Assembly: GCF_041431135.1 (NCBI RefSeq)
Contig: NZ_CP107799.1
Coordinates: 682,001 to 746,000 of the forward strand
Reading direction: 5' to 3'
DNA length: 64,000 nucleotides
Source: Streptomyces sp. NBC_00554
GTDB lineage: Bacteria > Actinomycetota > Actinomycetes > Streptomycetales > Streptomycetaceae
Both the position numbers and the translations under genes were made by a program. The notes beneath the pieces were generated by a model. The model made no database searches, was not told the origin of the DNA, and worked only from the letters and a program-made list of their open reading frames with translations. Shown one piece after another: positions 1-9,380 of the stretch (its first letter is position 1; each line of letters opens with the position of its first letter).

Positions 1-380
1 CCGTCCAGCACCGCGCCCGGTGCCCCGAGGTAGCGGTCCCCCTCCTTGGGGATGACCTGGGCGTAGCGGTCCGGGTCGAGCGTGTGCTTGCCCGGTCGAA
101 GCCAGAACGTGGTGTTCGGGGGGCTGCTCTTGGTCTTCGCTGCCAGGTCACCGACCACCGCGGGGTCGACGGTCACCGCGCCCGCCGGCGCCTTCGCCGG
201 CCCGGCCGCGGGCTTGGCGCACACCCCGGCCACGGATCCGGCCGCGGACGTGGCGGACGTGGATGGCGCGGCCTTCGGATCCGTCTTGGTTCCCGAAGTG
301 CTCTCACAGCCGGTCGCCGTCAACAGGGCCAGCGCCAGCGGTGCCGCCGCCAACGCCCAGTACCGCCTCTTGATCCCCAT
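1..380 (-). CDS. Lipoprotein, possibly parallel beta-helix (3' end cut by window edge)
   Basis: The reading frame starts at the ATG at 380 and is still open at base 1, so only about 126 N-terminal residues are visible. They begin with a basic stretch, a hydrophobic core and a lipobox-like LTATGC with the lipidation Cys at residue 25, followed by a Ser/Thr/Ala-rich linker. The last visible part (LRPGKHTL, then LGAPGAVLDG) resembles the first coil of secreted right-handed beta-helix proteins, which often act on polysaccharides; this is inference from a short segment. The start lies 9 bp after the heparinase-like stop codon behind a G-rich ribosome-binding site, so it is almost certainly the next gene of the exopolysaccharide operon. 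A role in processing or anchoring the polymer outside the membrane is plausible. Confidence 0.75.
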   Translation of the reverse strand, partial: MGIKRRYWALAAAPLALALLTATGCESTSGTKTDPKAAPSTSATSAAGSVAGVCAKPAAGPAKAPAGAVTVDPAVVGDLAAKTKSSPPNTTFWLRPGKHTLDPDRYAQVIPKEGDRYLGAPGAVLD

Positions 381-389
381 TCGCCCCCC

Positions 390-2348
390 CTAGCCTCTGA
401 ACCTGAGCACGGTGGTGAAGCCTTCCGCGCCGTCGGTGAAGCCGGTGCCGATCAGGGTTGTGCTGGGTTCCTTTCGCCCGAAGCCGGCGGAGTACCAGCC
501 CAGCGGCGGGGCGGTCTCGCCGCGATGCGCCCGCCAGGACAGCTGCCCGGGCAGGTCGAGCACCGCGGAGCGGTCCTCACCGTCCCGGGTCCAGGTGAGC
601 CGAGCCCGGTTGTCCGCCAGGTCCGCGGTGATCGCCGGGCCGAGGTGGAACGCCAACTGCACGGCCCGGCGCGGGCCGCGCACCTCGTCGACCACTCTCA
701 GCTCCTGGCTCGCGGCTGTCAGCTCCACCCGGCGGCGGTGCACGGAGCGCTGGTAACCGTCGTGCTCGGCGGACCAGCGGGCCGTCCCACCGTCGGAGGC
801 GTCGGACGTATCCACGGCCAGGACGCGGCTGCGGGCTTGCCGCGTCCACAGGAACGGGCCGCCGGAGACGGACTGGTCACTGCCGTCCAGTTGCAGGGTG
901 TTGTGGCCGAGGGTCGACCGGAAGTACTGCCGCCAACCCGGTTGCCCGTGGTAGCAGTACGTCCCCGGGTCGGCGAGCACGTCGACCCCGTCGTGCCGGA
1001 CCTCCACGGACAGCGCGTCCGCGTGGGCATGCGCGGCGATGGAGAGGAAGCCGTGCGGACCACCGTCGCAGCGGGCCCAGATCTCTCCCGGACCGCGCAG
1101 GATGGTGAGCCCCGCGTCGGCGAAGTGGGCCGGGCGGCTGGAAGGGCGGGTCACGGTTCCGTCCTTCGCGTACGGCCGGATGAGTGCGGCAAGGAGCGGG
1201 GTGCGCACATCGGTGCCGGTCACCGTCGGCCACCAGGCGAGCCGGCCGAAGACGGCGTCCCCGGTGGCCAGCAGCGAGGCCCAGCGCTCGGTGCCCGTGC
1301 CGTCCACGACCAGGCCGTGCCCGTCGTCCGCGTCCCCCTGGCGCGGCGGCCGTAGCCGGCTGTCCACGATGGCCGCGAGCGCGTCGGTCATCCGCAGCAG
1401 CACCAGCCGGATCGACGCGGGGACCGGCACGTCGGCGGCATCCGCCTCGGCCACCGCGGCCAGGCCGAGCTCCAGCACCAGGCCGTGATACTCGGTGGCC
1501 AGCTCGCGGTTGAGGCCGGAGGCGAAGGTGTTGCCGCGCAGCTGCCGCTCCAGGGACCGCAGCGCGTCGGCTCGCCAGCGCGTCGAGGAGGGGAACCAGT
1601 CGAACGCGCAGGCCCCCGCGAACTGCCCGGCGGCCTCGGCGATGATGTGGTTGTTCGCCGAAGAGCCCCGGCTGGGGAAGGCGGCCAGCCAGCGCTGGTG
1701 GTGCCAGATCTGGTTCAGCGCCACCGTATTGTCCTCGAACAGCCCGGCCGCGCCCGGCCAGCCGTCGAGCAGCCGGCGGATCCACACCCAGGACAGCAGC
1801 CGGATGCCCAGCTCGATGCCGCTGATCCAGTGCACGCCGCGCAGCGGTGGGTTGGCCGCCCACCACGACCGCAAATGCTCGGCAACTCGCTCGGCGTACC
1901 GCTCGTTCCCGGTGATCGCGTAGGCGGCGGCGAGCACGGTGAGGTACTGGTGCCGGGACAGTTCCCAGATCTGCTTGATGTCCCCGACCGCGTCCTCGTT
2001 CCGGTACGGCACGTCGAAGGCGTAGCCCCACGGAGCCCGGCGCCCGGTCTTCGGGTCGTACCACCAGTCCGGGTCGGTCAGGTCGTCGCGGACCACCCCG
2101 AAGTACTCGACGTGCCCGTACATCAGCCGGTCCGCCTCGGCGATGAGACGTTTGGCGGCGTCCGGAGGTATCGCGGCGATCGTCCCGGTGGGCAGCACCG
2201 CGGTGAACCGGGCGACGGGCACACTCGGGCAGTCCGGCCGCGCCGACCGCCACCGCCGCCTGCGCACCGCGTCGCCCGCCCGGCCGCCGACCTCCCGCGG
2301 TCCCATCCGGGACAGCCGCCGCAGGTACCAGCCCACGCTCATGGTCAT
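390..2348 (-). CDS. Heparinase II/III family protein (polysaccharide lyase-like)
   Basis: The 652-residue product has the two-part architecture of heparinase II/III-like lyases: an all-helical toroid rich in W and Y in the first ~400 residues, then a beta-sheet domain. The family signature is clear: HAHADALSVEV near residues 437-447, DPGTYCYHG near 457 and LGHNTLQLDGSDQS near 475. Such enzymes cleave uronic-acid polysaccharides by beta-elimination; homologues inside bacterial exopolysaccharide operons may trim or edit the polymer. No signal peptide is obvious, which leaves the place of action open. The ATG at 2348 overlaps the upstream stop as ATGA, so the two are translationally coupled. An in-frame ATG two codons later is an alternative start. 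The substrate is unknown; the AlgD-like gene nearby makes a uronate polymer plausible. Confidence 0.9.
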   Translation of the reverse strand: MTMSVGWYLRRLSRMGPREVGGRAGDAVRRRRWRSARPDCPSVPVARFTAVLPTGTIAAIPPDAAKRLIAEADRLMYGHVEYFGVVRDDLTDPDWWYDPKTGRRAPWGYAFDVPYRNEDAVGDIKQIWELSRHQYLTVLAAAYAITGNERYAERVAEHLRSWWAANPPLRGVHWISGIELGIRLLSWVWIRRLLDGWPGAAGLFEDNTVALNQIWHHQRWLAAFPSRGSSANNHIIAEAAGQFAGACAFDWFPSSTRWRADALRSLERQLRGNTFASGLNRELATEYHGLVLELGLAAVAEADAADVPVPASIRLVLLRMTDALAAIVDSRLRPPRQGDADDGHGLVVDGTGTERWASLLATGDAVFGRLAWWPTVTGTDVRTPLLAALIRPYAKDGTVTRPSSRPAHFADAGLTILRGPGEIWARCDGGPHGFLSIAAHAHADALSVEVRHDGVDVLADPGTYCYHGQPGWRQYFRSTLGHNTLQLDGSDQSVSGGPFLWTRQARSRVLAVDTSDASDGGTARWSAEHDGYQRSVHRRRVELTAASQELRVVDEVRGPRRAVQLAFHLGPAITADLADNRARLTWTRDGEDRSAVLDLPGQLSWRAHRGETAPPLGWYSAGFGRKEPSTTLIGTGFTDGAEGFTTVLRFRG

Positions 2349-4516
2349 CGTGCCCTCGCCAGCGTCACCGGCGCGCCGCCGACCAGGCCTGTCTGCACGG
2401 CGAGGGTGGCCGCCGTGGTGGCGACCAGCGACTCCAGCGGCACCGGCATCGGCCCGCCGGTCCGCACCGCCTTGATGAACGCGGCCAGTTCGGCGTTCTG
2501 GCCCTTGTCCCGGGTCTTGGGCAGCCGCGAACTGACCCACCGCTTGCGGCCGTACACACTGGCGCGGACGAAGTCGTCGAGCCGCAGCACCTTGCCGTCC
2601 GCGACCAGGTCCAGCGTCTCCTTGGGGAAGCTCGCCGCGCCGGTGGTGACGTAACTGATGGTGGCGGTGGACCCGTCCGGGTAGCGCAGCACGACCTGCA
2701 GGTCCTCGTTGCCGGCCGTGGCTACCGCGTACACCGAGACCGGGTCGGCCTCGAGCAGCCAGCTCGCCGTGTCGATGAAGTGTCCGCCCTCGCCGGCGAA
2801 CCGCGAGCCCTCCGTGCCTTGTTGGAGGTACCAGCTGCCGTGCCCGAGGAGGCCCGCGTTGACCAGGTAGCGGAGACTCGCCGGACCGGTCCGGGCGCCG
2901 AACCGCTTCTTCGCCTCCTGGAGCAGCGGCGCGAACCGGCGGTTGAAGCCCACCTGCAGCCGGTCGTTGCCGGACTCCTCCACCGCCGCGAGCACTCCGG
3001 CCAGCTCGTCCTCGGTGAGAGCCAGGGGCTTCTCCACGAACACCGTCTTGCCGGCCAGGAGGGCCTGCCGGGTCAGTTCGGCGTGCGAGCTGTGCCGGGT
3101 GACCACGAACACCGCGTCGATGGACTTGTCGCCGAGTACGGCGTCGAGGTCGGTGGTCGCCTCGGCGAAGCCGAACTTCCGCTGTGCGTTGGCCGCGGAC
3201 AGTGCCGTCGTGGTGACGACGGTCGACAACTCGACACCTTCGCGCTGTGCCAGGTGCGGCAGCAGCATCGACGTCGCGTAGTTTCCCGCGCCGACGAACG
3301 CGAGCCGTACGGGCGTCTTGGCGGCCCGGGTCGGATTCGGCTTCACGTTCACCGCGGGCACGGCCACCACCGGAGCCTCCGCCTCCCCCGTATGTTCGGG
3401 GTACCGGAACAGCACGGCCACGGCCTTCAACTCGCCGTCCTTCAGGCGCTGGTACGTCTCGACGGCGTCGTCGAAGTCGGCGACGTGGGAGACCAGGGGC
3501 TCCACGTCGACGCTGCCGCGGGCGAGGAGATCGAGGAAGCACGCCAGGTTGCGGCGCTCGGTCCAGCGCACATAGCCGATCGGGTAGTCCCGCCCCTCGA
3601 GCTCGTACGCCGGGTCGTAGCGCCCGGGGCCGTACGAGCGCGAGAACCGGACGTCGAGCTCTTTCTCGTAGTACGCGTTCCACGGCAGGTCCAGGCGGCA
3701 CTTGCCGATGTCGACGACCCGGCCGCGGTCCCGGCAGAGCCGGGCGGCCAGCTCGACGGGCTGGTTGCTGCCCCCGCCGGCGGCCAGATACACCTGGTCC
3801 ACGCCGTGACCGTCGGTGAGTTCGGCGACGGCGGCCTCGACGGCCGCGGACGCGGGATCGCCGCAGGCCGCGGCGCCCAGGCGCTCGGCGAGCTCGCAGC
3901 GCACCGGGTCGGGGTCGACGCCGACGACGCGGACCCCCGCGGCGGCGAGGAGCTGCACCACCAGCTGCCCGATCAGACCGAGGCCGATGACAAGGGCCAC
4001 CTCGCCGAGCTGCGGCTCGCCCTGGCGCACACCCTGCATCGCGATCGACCCGACGGTGCCGAAGGCCGCGTGCCGCGGCGCGAGGCCGTCCGGAACCGGG
4101 GTGTAGAGGTTCTTCGGCACCCAGTTCAGCTCGGCGTGCAGCGCGTGCTCGTTGCCGGCGCAGGCCACGAGGTCGCCGACCTTCACGTCGTCGATCCCGG
4201 TGCCGACCTGCTCGACCACCCCGCACAGCGAGTAGCCCAGCGGCGTGTAGGAGTCGAGCTTGCCCATCACCTTGCGGTAGGTGGCGGGCACCCCGTTGGT
4301 GGCCACGCTCTGCATGACCTTGGCCACCTGGTCCGGCCGGGAGCGGGCCTTGCCCAGCATCGACATGCCGGCCTCGGACACCTTCATGAGCTCGGTCCCG
4401 GTGGATATCAGCGAGTAGGCGGTGCGGACAAGGACACCGCCCGGCTTGCACCCCGGTACCGGAACGTCGAGCACCGCCAGCTCGCCGCTCTTGTAGTTCT
4501 GTACGACCTGCTTCAC
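2345..4516 (-). CDS. Bi-domain oxidoreductase: zinc-type alcohol dehydrogenase-like fused to Gfo/Idh/MocA-like
   Basis: The 723-residue protein joins two dehydrogenase modules. Residues 1-~370 look like a medium-chain alcohol dehydrogenase with a nucleotide-binding GLGLIG motif near 177. Residues ~400-723 look like a Gfo/Idh/MocA oxidoreductase, with GAGNYA near 405 and the EKP catalytic signature near 492. This fusion is a known family found almost only in exopolysaccharide and O-antigen loci, where it is thought to act on a nucleotide-linked or lipid-linked sugar; the exact reaction is not known to me. The GTG start at 4516 follows AAGGGGA at good spacing. The frame runs unbroken across both domains, so this is a genuine fusion and not a sequencing artefact. 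The 3' end overlaps the heparinase-like gene by 3 bp. Confidence 0.9.
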   Translation of the reverse strand: MKQVVQNYKSGELAVLDVPVPGCKPGGVLVRTAYSLISTGTELMKVSEAGMSMLGKARSRPDQVAKVMQSVATNGVPATYRKVMGKLDSYTPLGYSLCGVVEQVGTGIDDVKVGDLVACAGNEHALHAELNWVPKNLYTPVPDGLAPRHAAFGTVGSIAMQGVRQGEPQLGEVALVIGLGLIGQLVVQLLAAAGVRVVGVDPDPVRCELAERLGAAACGDPASAAVEAAVAELTDGHGVDQVYLAAGGGSNQPVELAARLCRDRGRVVDIGKCRLDLPWNAYYEKELDVRFSRSYGPGRYDPAYELEGRDYPIGYVRWTERRNLACFLDLLARGSVDVEPLVSHVADFDDAVETYQRLKDGELKAVAVLFRYPEHTGEAEAPVVAVPAVNVKPNPTRAAKTPVRLAFVGAGNYATSMLLPHLAQREGVELSTVVTTTALSAANAQRKFGFAEATTDLDAVLGDKSIDAVFVVTRHSSHAELTRQALLAGKTVFVEKPLALTEDELAGVLAAVEESGNDRLQVGFNRRFAPLLQEAKKRFGARTGPASLRYLVNAGLLGHGSWYLQQGTEGSRFAGEGGHFIDTASWLLEADPVSVYAVATAGNEDLQVVLRYPDGSTATISYVTTGAASFPKETLDLVADGKVLRLDDFVRASVYGRKRWVSSRLPKTRDKGQNAELAAFIKAVRTGGPMPVPLESLVATTAATLAVQTGLVGGAPVTLARAR

Positions 4517-4537
4517 TCGAAGTCCCCTTGTTTCTCA

Positions 4538-4564
4538 GCCGTCTTCGCCGTCTTCGCCGTCTTC
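4538..4564. repeat. Three tandem copies of a 9-bp unit
   Basis: The unit gccgtcttc occurs three times head to tail between asnB and the bi-domain oxidoreductase gene, and its last base touches the asnB stop codon. It is the main content of the 47-bp spacer. Slippage in such a repeat would change the spacer by 9 bp steps; no function is evident. Confidence 0.7.
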
Positions 4565-6498
4565 TACGCCGCCGAGCGAGTGCTCTGTCCGGACCCGGAG
4601 GTCGCGTCGCGGTACCAGTACTCGAGCGTCAGCACATGCCACAGATGCTTGGAGAAGTCCCGCTGCCCGGCGGCGTCCTCGGCGACCATGCGCGCCAGCG
4701 CGTCGCGGCGCAGGATCCCGGAGTTGACGAGCACGCCGTCGTTGACCACTTCGCGCACCAGCGGTGCCAGATCCCGGCTCATCCAGGCGCGCAACGGCGC
4801 GCTGAACAGGCCCTTGGGCCGGTACACGATCTCCCGCGGCAGGATCGAGGTGGCCGCCTCCTTGAGGACGGCCTTGCCCTGCCGCCCGACGATCTTGCGA
4901 TCGCCGGGCACGGTGAACGCCGCCTTGACCACCTCGACGTCCACGTACGGCACCCGCACCTCGGTCGAGGCGGCCATGCTGGAGCGGTCCGTGTAGGCGA
5001 GGTTCAGGCCAGGCAGGAACATCCGGGCGTCGCCCAGGCACATGCGGTTCACGAAGTCGTCGAGGTCGTTGTCCTGGTAGATGTCCGCGTGCTCGGTCAG
5101 CACGTCCTCGACCGTCCCGGCCAGGTCCGGATTGACCAGGGCGAGCAGCTCGTCCTGGTCGTACATGGTGTAGCTGCGCCGGAACGCGGTCTCCTCCGGC
5201 AGGTCGGCGAAGGAGAGGAACCGCTTCGCGAAGCGCACCGACCGGTACCCGCGGCGGGCCGTGGCGACCGGCAGCCGGTCCACGCCCGCGGACAAGCCGC
5301 GCCGCAGAGGCCGCGGGATGCGCTGGTAGCGCAGGGCGAGCAGGTTGGCCAGGTGCTTGCGGTACCCGGCGAACAGCTCGTCGGCACCCATCCCCGAGAG
5401 CATCACCTTGACCCCGGCCTCCCGGGCGGCCTGGCAGATCAGGAATGTGTTGATCGCGGCGGGGTCGCCGATCGGCTCGTCCAGGTGGTACGTCATCTGC
5501 GGCAGCAGGTCGAGCACATTCGGAGCGATCTCGATCTCATGCAGGTCGACGCCGAACTGTTCGGCCACCTGCCGGGCATAGCGCAGGTCGTCCGGCATGG
5601 CCTCGAACTTTGCGTCCTCGGCGCGGAATCCGATGGTGTAGGCGGAGATCCCGGGTCGGTCGCGGGCCGCGAGTGCGGTCAGATAACTGGAGTCCAGACC
5701 GCCGGAGAGGAAGGTCGCCACGGGTACGTCGGAGAGCAGATGGCGCCGGGTCGACTCCTCGACGATGGCGGCCAGGTCCGGCTGCTCGCCGTCCCGGGCC
5801 CGCTCCCTGCCCTCGGCGGCGACATCCCTCAGGTTCCAGTACTGGCCGCGCTCCACCCGGCCGTCGGGCCGGCACCGGAGCCAGCTCCCCGGCGGGAGCT
5901 TCTCCGCCTCGCGGAACGCGCAGCGCGAGTCCGGCACCCAGTAGTACAACAGCGAGGCCACCAGCGCCGCTTGGTCCACCTCCAGCGACCCGCCGGTCAC
6001 GGCGGCGAGCGCCTTGAGCTCGGAGGCGAACACCAGACCCTCGCCGCGCCGGAGCAGGAACAGCGGCTTGATGCCCAACTGGTCGCGGGCGAGCACCAGT
6101 TCACCGGTTCGCTCGTCGAAGATCCCGAACGCGAACATGCCGCGCAGCCGGGGCAGGCAGTCCGTGCCCCAGCGCCGCCAGGCCTCGAGGAGCACCTCGG
6201 TGTCGGAGGTACCGCGGAAGCGCACCCCTGCGGCTGCCAACTCGGCCCGCAGCTCTGGAGCGTTGTACAGCTCGCCGTTGTACGTCAGGACGAGGCCGTC
6301 GGAGACCATCGGCTGGGCGCCGGTCTCGGACAGGTCGATGATGGCCAGCCGGCGGTGCCCGAGGTGCACTTCGCCGTCACCGGCGGAGTGGCTGTACCGG
6401 CCCGCCCCGTCCGGACCGCGGTGGGCGAGGGTTTCGGTGAGCCGGTCGGTCACGACCTTCCCGTCAGGCCAGTGGTACGCGCCTGTGATGCCACACAT
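4564..6498 (-). CDS. asnB: Asparagine synthase (glutamine-hydrolysing)-type amidotransferase
   Basis: The 644-residue protein starts MCGITGAYH, so Cys2 is the nucleophile of the class II glutaminase domain (about residues 2-190; HRGPDG and the NGELYN-type loop are present). The second half is the ATP-pyrophosphatase synthetase domain with the PP-loop SGGLDSS near residue 264. It therefore has everything needed to take ammonia from glutamine and form an amide through an adenylated carboxylate. Inside a polysaccharide operon next to an AlgD-like dehydrogenase, the acceptor is more likely a uronic acid or an amino-acid decoration than free aspartate; AsnB homologues in O-antigen loci amidate uronates. 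That acceptor is inference. The gene begins 3 bp after the preceding stop, so it is co-translated with the Wzz-like genes. Confidence 0.88.
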   Translation of the reverse strand: MCGITGAYHWPDGKVVTDRLTETLAHRGPDGAGRYSHSAGDGEVHLGHRRLAIIDLSETGAQPMVSDGLVLTYNGELYNAPELRAELAAAGVRFRGTSDTEVLLEAWRRWGTDCLPRLRGMFAFGIFDERTGELVLARDQLGIKPLFLLRRGEGLVFASELKALAAVTGGSLEVDQAALVASLLYYWVPDSRCAFREAEKLPPGSWLRCRPDGRVERGQYWNLRDVAAEGRERARDGEQPDLAAIVEESTRRHLLSDVPVATFLSGGLDSSYLTALAARDRPGISAYTIGFRAEDAKFEAMPDDLRYARQVAEQFGVDLHEIEIAPNVLDLLPQMTYHLDEPIGDPAAINTFLICQAAREAGVKVMLSGMGADELFAGYRKHLANLLALRYQRIPRPLRRGLSAGVDRLPVATARRGYRSVRFAKRFLSFADLPEETAFRRSYTMYDQDELLALVNPDLAGTVEDVLTEHADIYQDNDLDDFVNRMCLGDARMFLPGLNLAYTDRSSMAASTEVRVPYVDVEVVKAAFTVPGDRKIVGRQGKAVLKEAATSILPREIVYRPKGLFSAPLRAWMSRDLAPLVREVVNDGVLVNSGILRRDALARMVAEDAAGQRDFSKHLWHVLTLEYWYRDATSGSGQSTRSAA

Positions 6499-6501
6499 GT
6501 C

Positions 6502-8016
6502 TTACTGCGCCTCCTGGTCGATGTCCGGGACTCGTGCCCACGACGGCCGCTCCGTCCGCGGCCGGCCCGTCGCGTTCTCCCGGGCCAACCGCTCGTTGTG
6601 GCCGCGCAGTGCGGTGTGCAGCCCGTCCCACAGGGTGCCGTCGGTCCGGTCCCGCGGATCGGGGTCGATCAGCACCACACCGATCACCGGAATGAGCAGG
6701 TCCGCGAGCTGCCGCGCCACGGTGTGCAGCCATGCGGCGCTGCCGTGCCCGGCACGCACGACGAGCACGGTCTGCGTACCGAGGTCCTGGAGGGCGGTCC
6801 ACGCCGTGCCGGGCGCCACCGAGCCGACACCGAATCGGCGCTCCTCGTGCGACAGGTCAGCGGCACGCGCGCCGGTGACCACGGTCGGGTCTCCTGGCTT
6901 CGGGCGGCGGCCCCCGAGTTGCAGGCCGGGCAGCCCGTCGATGACGACCACCGGCCCCTCCGCCGCCAGTGCCCTGGCGAGGTCCATGGCGATCCTGCTT
7001 GTGTTGCGCGCACAGCCCAGTTCCAGCAGCGACACCGGTTCCGCGGAGCCGCGCACGGTACGGGCCAGGGTCGCGGTGAGGCGTTCGCGTGCCGCCCGGG
7101 TCCGTCGGCGCCGCCACAGCCTGCCCGACCGGCGGGGCAGCTCCGCGATGACCGAGGCGCCCAGGTTCGCCGCGATGTCCCGGCGCAGCACGGGGCGGTC
7201 CGCCACCACCGTGCCGACCGCGGCCACCGCGAGTCCGAGGACGAGTCCAAGGACGAATCCGATCGCGGCGTTGGTGGCAGCGGCCTTGGGCAGGGAGTGC
7301 TTCACCGCGCGCGGTGCGTCCACGATCTGCGTGCCGGCGATGACCTTGGGCGTGCCGGTGCGCGCCTCCTCGGCGCGCTGGTCGTAATCGGCGATCCGCG
7401 AGTTGAGCTCCGCCCGGCGGGCGAAGAGCGACTCGATGCTCGCCGACGACTTCGGGTCGCTCTCCGGCGATCCGTCCCCGATCTCCCTGTTGACCTGGGC
7501 GAGTTCGACCCGCATGCGGTCACGCTGGTCGGCGAGGGCCTTGGCCTCGGCCTTCGCCGCTTCCTGCATCCGGCTCACATGGTCCACGACGAACGCGTCG
7601 GCCAGCGCCTTGGCCCTGGCCACCGCTTCCGCGTCGCTGTCACCTGTCACGTCGATCTGCAGCAGGTTGTTGGTCAGGCCGGTCCCCCGGTAATCCCGCA
7701 TGAAGTCTTCCGGTTTTTCCGGGGACTTGAGGGCCTGCAGGGCCTTGTCGGCGATCCGCGTGGTCCCCAGCAGCGCGACGTCGGTGCGCATCAGCGTTCC
7801 GGTGTCGTTCGGCTGATCGTCCTCATGCGCGACCAGGACCTTGGTCACCGCTGTCGGCGGCGGGGGCCGCAGGACCGCCACGGCCGCGCCGATCAGCAGC
7901 CCCAGGAGCGCCAGAGAGCACCAGAGGCGGCGGCGCCTGCGCACCGACACCACCAGTCCCTGCAGGTCGAAGAGCGGAGTGGCTGCCGACGACTCCGAAG
8001 TCGTGCTCGTCGTCAC
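6502..8016 (-). CDS. Wzz-type polysaccharide co-polymerase with degenerate kinase-like domain
   Basis: The 504-residue protein has two membrane segments (about residues 30-50 and 249-272) that bracket an extracytoplasmic, coiled-coil-rich region, the layout of chain-length determinant (Wzz) proteins. The C-terminal cytoplasmic part resembles the fold of bacterial tyrosine kinases that partner Wzz: LLELGCARNTSRIAMDLAR near 330 sits where the Walker A loop should be, but the glycine-rich GK(S/T) is missing, and no tyrosine cluster is present. Predicted role: control of polymer length without kinase activity. It starts with GTG at 8016 in a GTGA overlap with the second Wzz-like gene upstream. 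Pairs of unequal Wzz-like proteins occur in other actinobacterial exopolysaccharide loci. Confidence 0.8.
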   Translation of the reverse strand: MTTSTTSESSAATPLFDLQGLVVSVRRRRRLWCSLALLGLLIGAAVAVLRPPPPTAVTKVLVAHEDDQPNDTGTLMRTDVALLGTTRIADKALQALKSPEKPEDFMRDYRGTGLTNNLLQIDVTGDSDAEAVARAKALADAFVVDHVSRMQEAAKAEAKALADQRDRMRVELAQVNREIGDGSPESDPKSSASIESLFARRAELNSRIADYDQRAEEARTGTPKVIAGTQIVDAPRAVKHSLPKAAATNAAIGFVLGLVLGLAVAAVGTVVADRPVLRRDIAANLGASVIAELPRRSGRLWRRRRTRAARERLTATLARTVRGSAEPVSLLELGCARNTSRIAMDLARALAAEGPVVVIDGLPGLQLGGRRPKPGDPTVVTGARAADLSHEERRFGVGSVAPGTAWTALQDLGTQTVLVVRAGHGSAAWLHTVARQLADLLIPVIGVVLIDPDPRDRTDGTLWDGLHTALRGHNERLARENATGRPRTERPSWARVPDIDQEAQ

Positions 8017-9380
8017 AGTGAACCTCCCGTCGCGTTGCCGCGAACCGAGAGCGCCGCAGTGGCGTCGTCCGGAGGATGGCCGGCAGATCGCGTCGGACCG
8101 GCGCTGACCGCGCCGGCGACGACGATGCCGACGACCTCATGTCTGCCGTCCGCACACGCCTCGGCGATTCCGGCGAGCTCCTCAGCGGTCCAGCTGCCCG
8201 CGCTGAGCACGACCAGGGCACCGGACTCGGTGTCGCGGTCCGGCACCATCGGCCGGTCCACCGAAACCTCCACCACCCGCAGCAGCGGATCGCCCTTGGC
8301 CTCGGCGACGAGCTGCCCGGCGGCCCGGAGGGCGATCTCGTCGCCGTCCGGTACGACAACCAGCAGACGTCGGGGGGCCGGGAACTGGTCCCGGAGGCGA
8401 GCGCACACCCGCCGGTAGCGGATCCGCCTGCCGGCCTCGTCGCCGGACCGCAGCGGGGTTGGTATGTCCCACCGGGTGTCGACGCCGAGGAGTCGGCGGA
8501 GCCGGGCCCGTTGGCCACGGTCTTCCGGCTTGTGCGTGGGCGGTTCACCCGGTACGTCGACGGTGCCGAGCAGCGCCGAGCCCAGCGCCGCGGCGATCTC
8601 CGGCTCGGTGCGCAGTCGGCGATTCACCCGTGCTGCGACGAGATGGCCGATGACCGCGAACAGGAAGAACAGCAGCGCCCCGGCGACGATGAGCTGCATC
8701 CTCGTCGGCGGCGCCTCGCCTGTCGGCCGGGCCGCCGACCCCATGACGACCATTCCGGCCTTGTTGGTCGCCAGGTCGGCCTCGTCCAGCTTCGTCATGG
8801 CCTCTTCCAGCGAGGTGCGCAGCTTCTCGAGCTCGGTGCGGGCCTGCACGCTCTCCACGGTCTGCCCCGGATCGGCCGCATCGGCCAGGTCGGTGATGCG
8901 GCGGTTGGTCTCCGCCACCGTCTGCCGCAGCGCCTCGGTCCCGGTGGCCGCGTCGGGGTCGGTGCTGCCGCCTGCGATCTGCGCGGCGAATTTGACGAAT
9001 TGCTGGGCCATCCGGTCGGAGAGCTGCTGTGCGCGCTCCGGGGTGTCGGCCGTACCTGAGATCTTGATGATGTTCCCGTCGGCGGCCTTGGCGCTCACTT
9101 GGTCCTGCAGCTCGGTGCCGCTGACTCCGCTCCACTCGAGAGCGGAGGCCGCGCGGTCGACCACGGTCGAACTGGTCGCGATGTCCACCTGGGTCAGCAG
9201 CTCGCGCTCTTCCCACTGCCCCGGCAGCAGTACCGATGCCGACGTCGTGTACTGCGGCGGGAACACCACCGAGGCGCCGTAGCCGACCAGTGCGCCCACC
9301 ACGGCGAGGGCGGCGAGCAGCCGCCACCGTCGGCGGAGAATCCGTCCGATCGTGACCAGGCGGATCGTGTCATCGCTCAA
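8013..9380 (-). CDS. Wzz-type chain-length determinant protein
   Basis: The 455-residue protein begins at a TTG (9380) inside the end of the upstream glycosyltransferase gene, behind AGAGG at suitable spacing; the open frame upstream has no membrane-protein character. A first membrane helix (about residues 20-42) ends in FPPQYTTSAS, typical of the Wzz N-terminal region. The extracytoplasmic part contains a long helical stretch (about 130-220), and a second helix lies near 227-250. The C-terminal ~190 residues are cytoplasmic with beta-strand/alpha motifs (LLVVVPDGDE, ALVVLSAGSW) resembling a nucleotide-binding fold but with no P-loop. It likely forms a complex with the neighbouring Wzz-like protein to set polysaccharide length during Wzy-type polymerisation; no polymerase or flippase gene is visible in the window. 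Confidence 0.8.
   Translation of the reverse strand: MSDDTIRLVTIGRILRRRWRLLAALAVVGALVGYGASVVFPPQYTTSASVLLPGQWEERELLTQVDIATSSTVVDRAASALEWSGVSGTELQDQVSAKAADGNIIKISGTADTPERAQQLSDRMAQQFVKFAAQIAGGSTDPDAATGTEALRQTVAETNRRITDLADAADPGQTVESVQARTELEKLRTSLEEAMTKLDEADLATNKAGMVVMGSAARPTGEAPPTRMQLIVAGALLFFLFAVIGHLVAARVNRRLRTEPEIAAALGSALLGTVDVPGEPPTHKPEDRGQRARLRRLLGVDTRWDIPTPLRSGDEAGRRIRYRRVCARLRDQFPAPRRLLVVVPDGDEIALRAAGQLVAEAKGDPLLRVVEVSVDRPMVPDRDTESGALVVLSAGSWTAEELAGIAEACADGRHEVVGIVVAGAVSAGPTRSAGHPPDDATAALSVRGNATGGSL

Noticed and set aside
2345..4516. A frameshift joining two dehydrogenase genes
   Set aside because: The frame is continuous through both domains and the linker, and the same fusion is a known family in exopolysaccharide loci.
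4528..8418. A very long open frame on the plus strand opposite asnB and the Wzz-like genes
   Set aside because: Its product is Arg/Gly/His/Val-rich with no domain. It arises from the GC-rich third-position pattern of the minus-strand genes, which show clear motifs and coupled starts.
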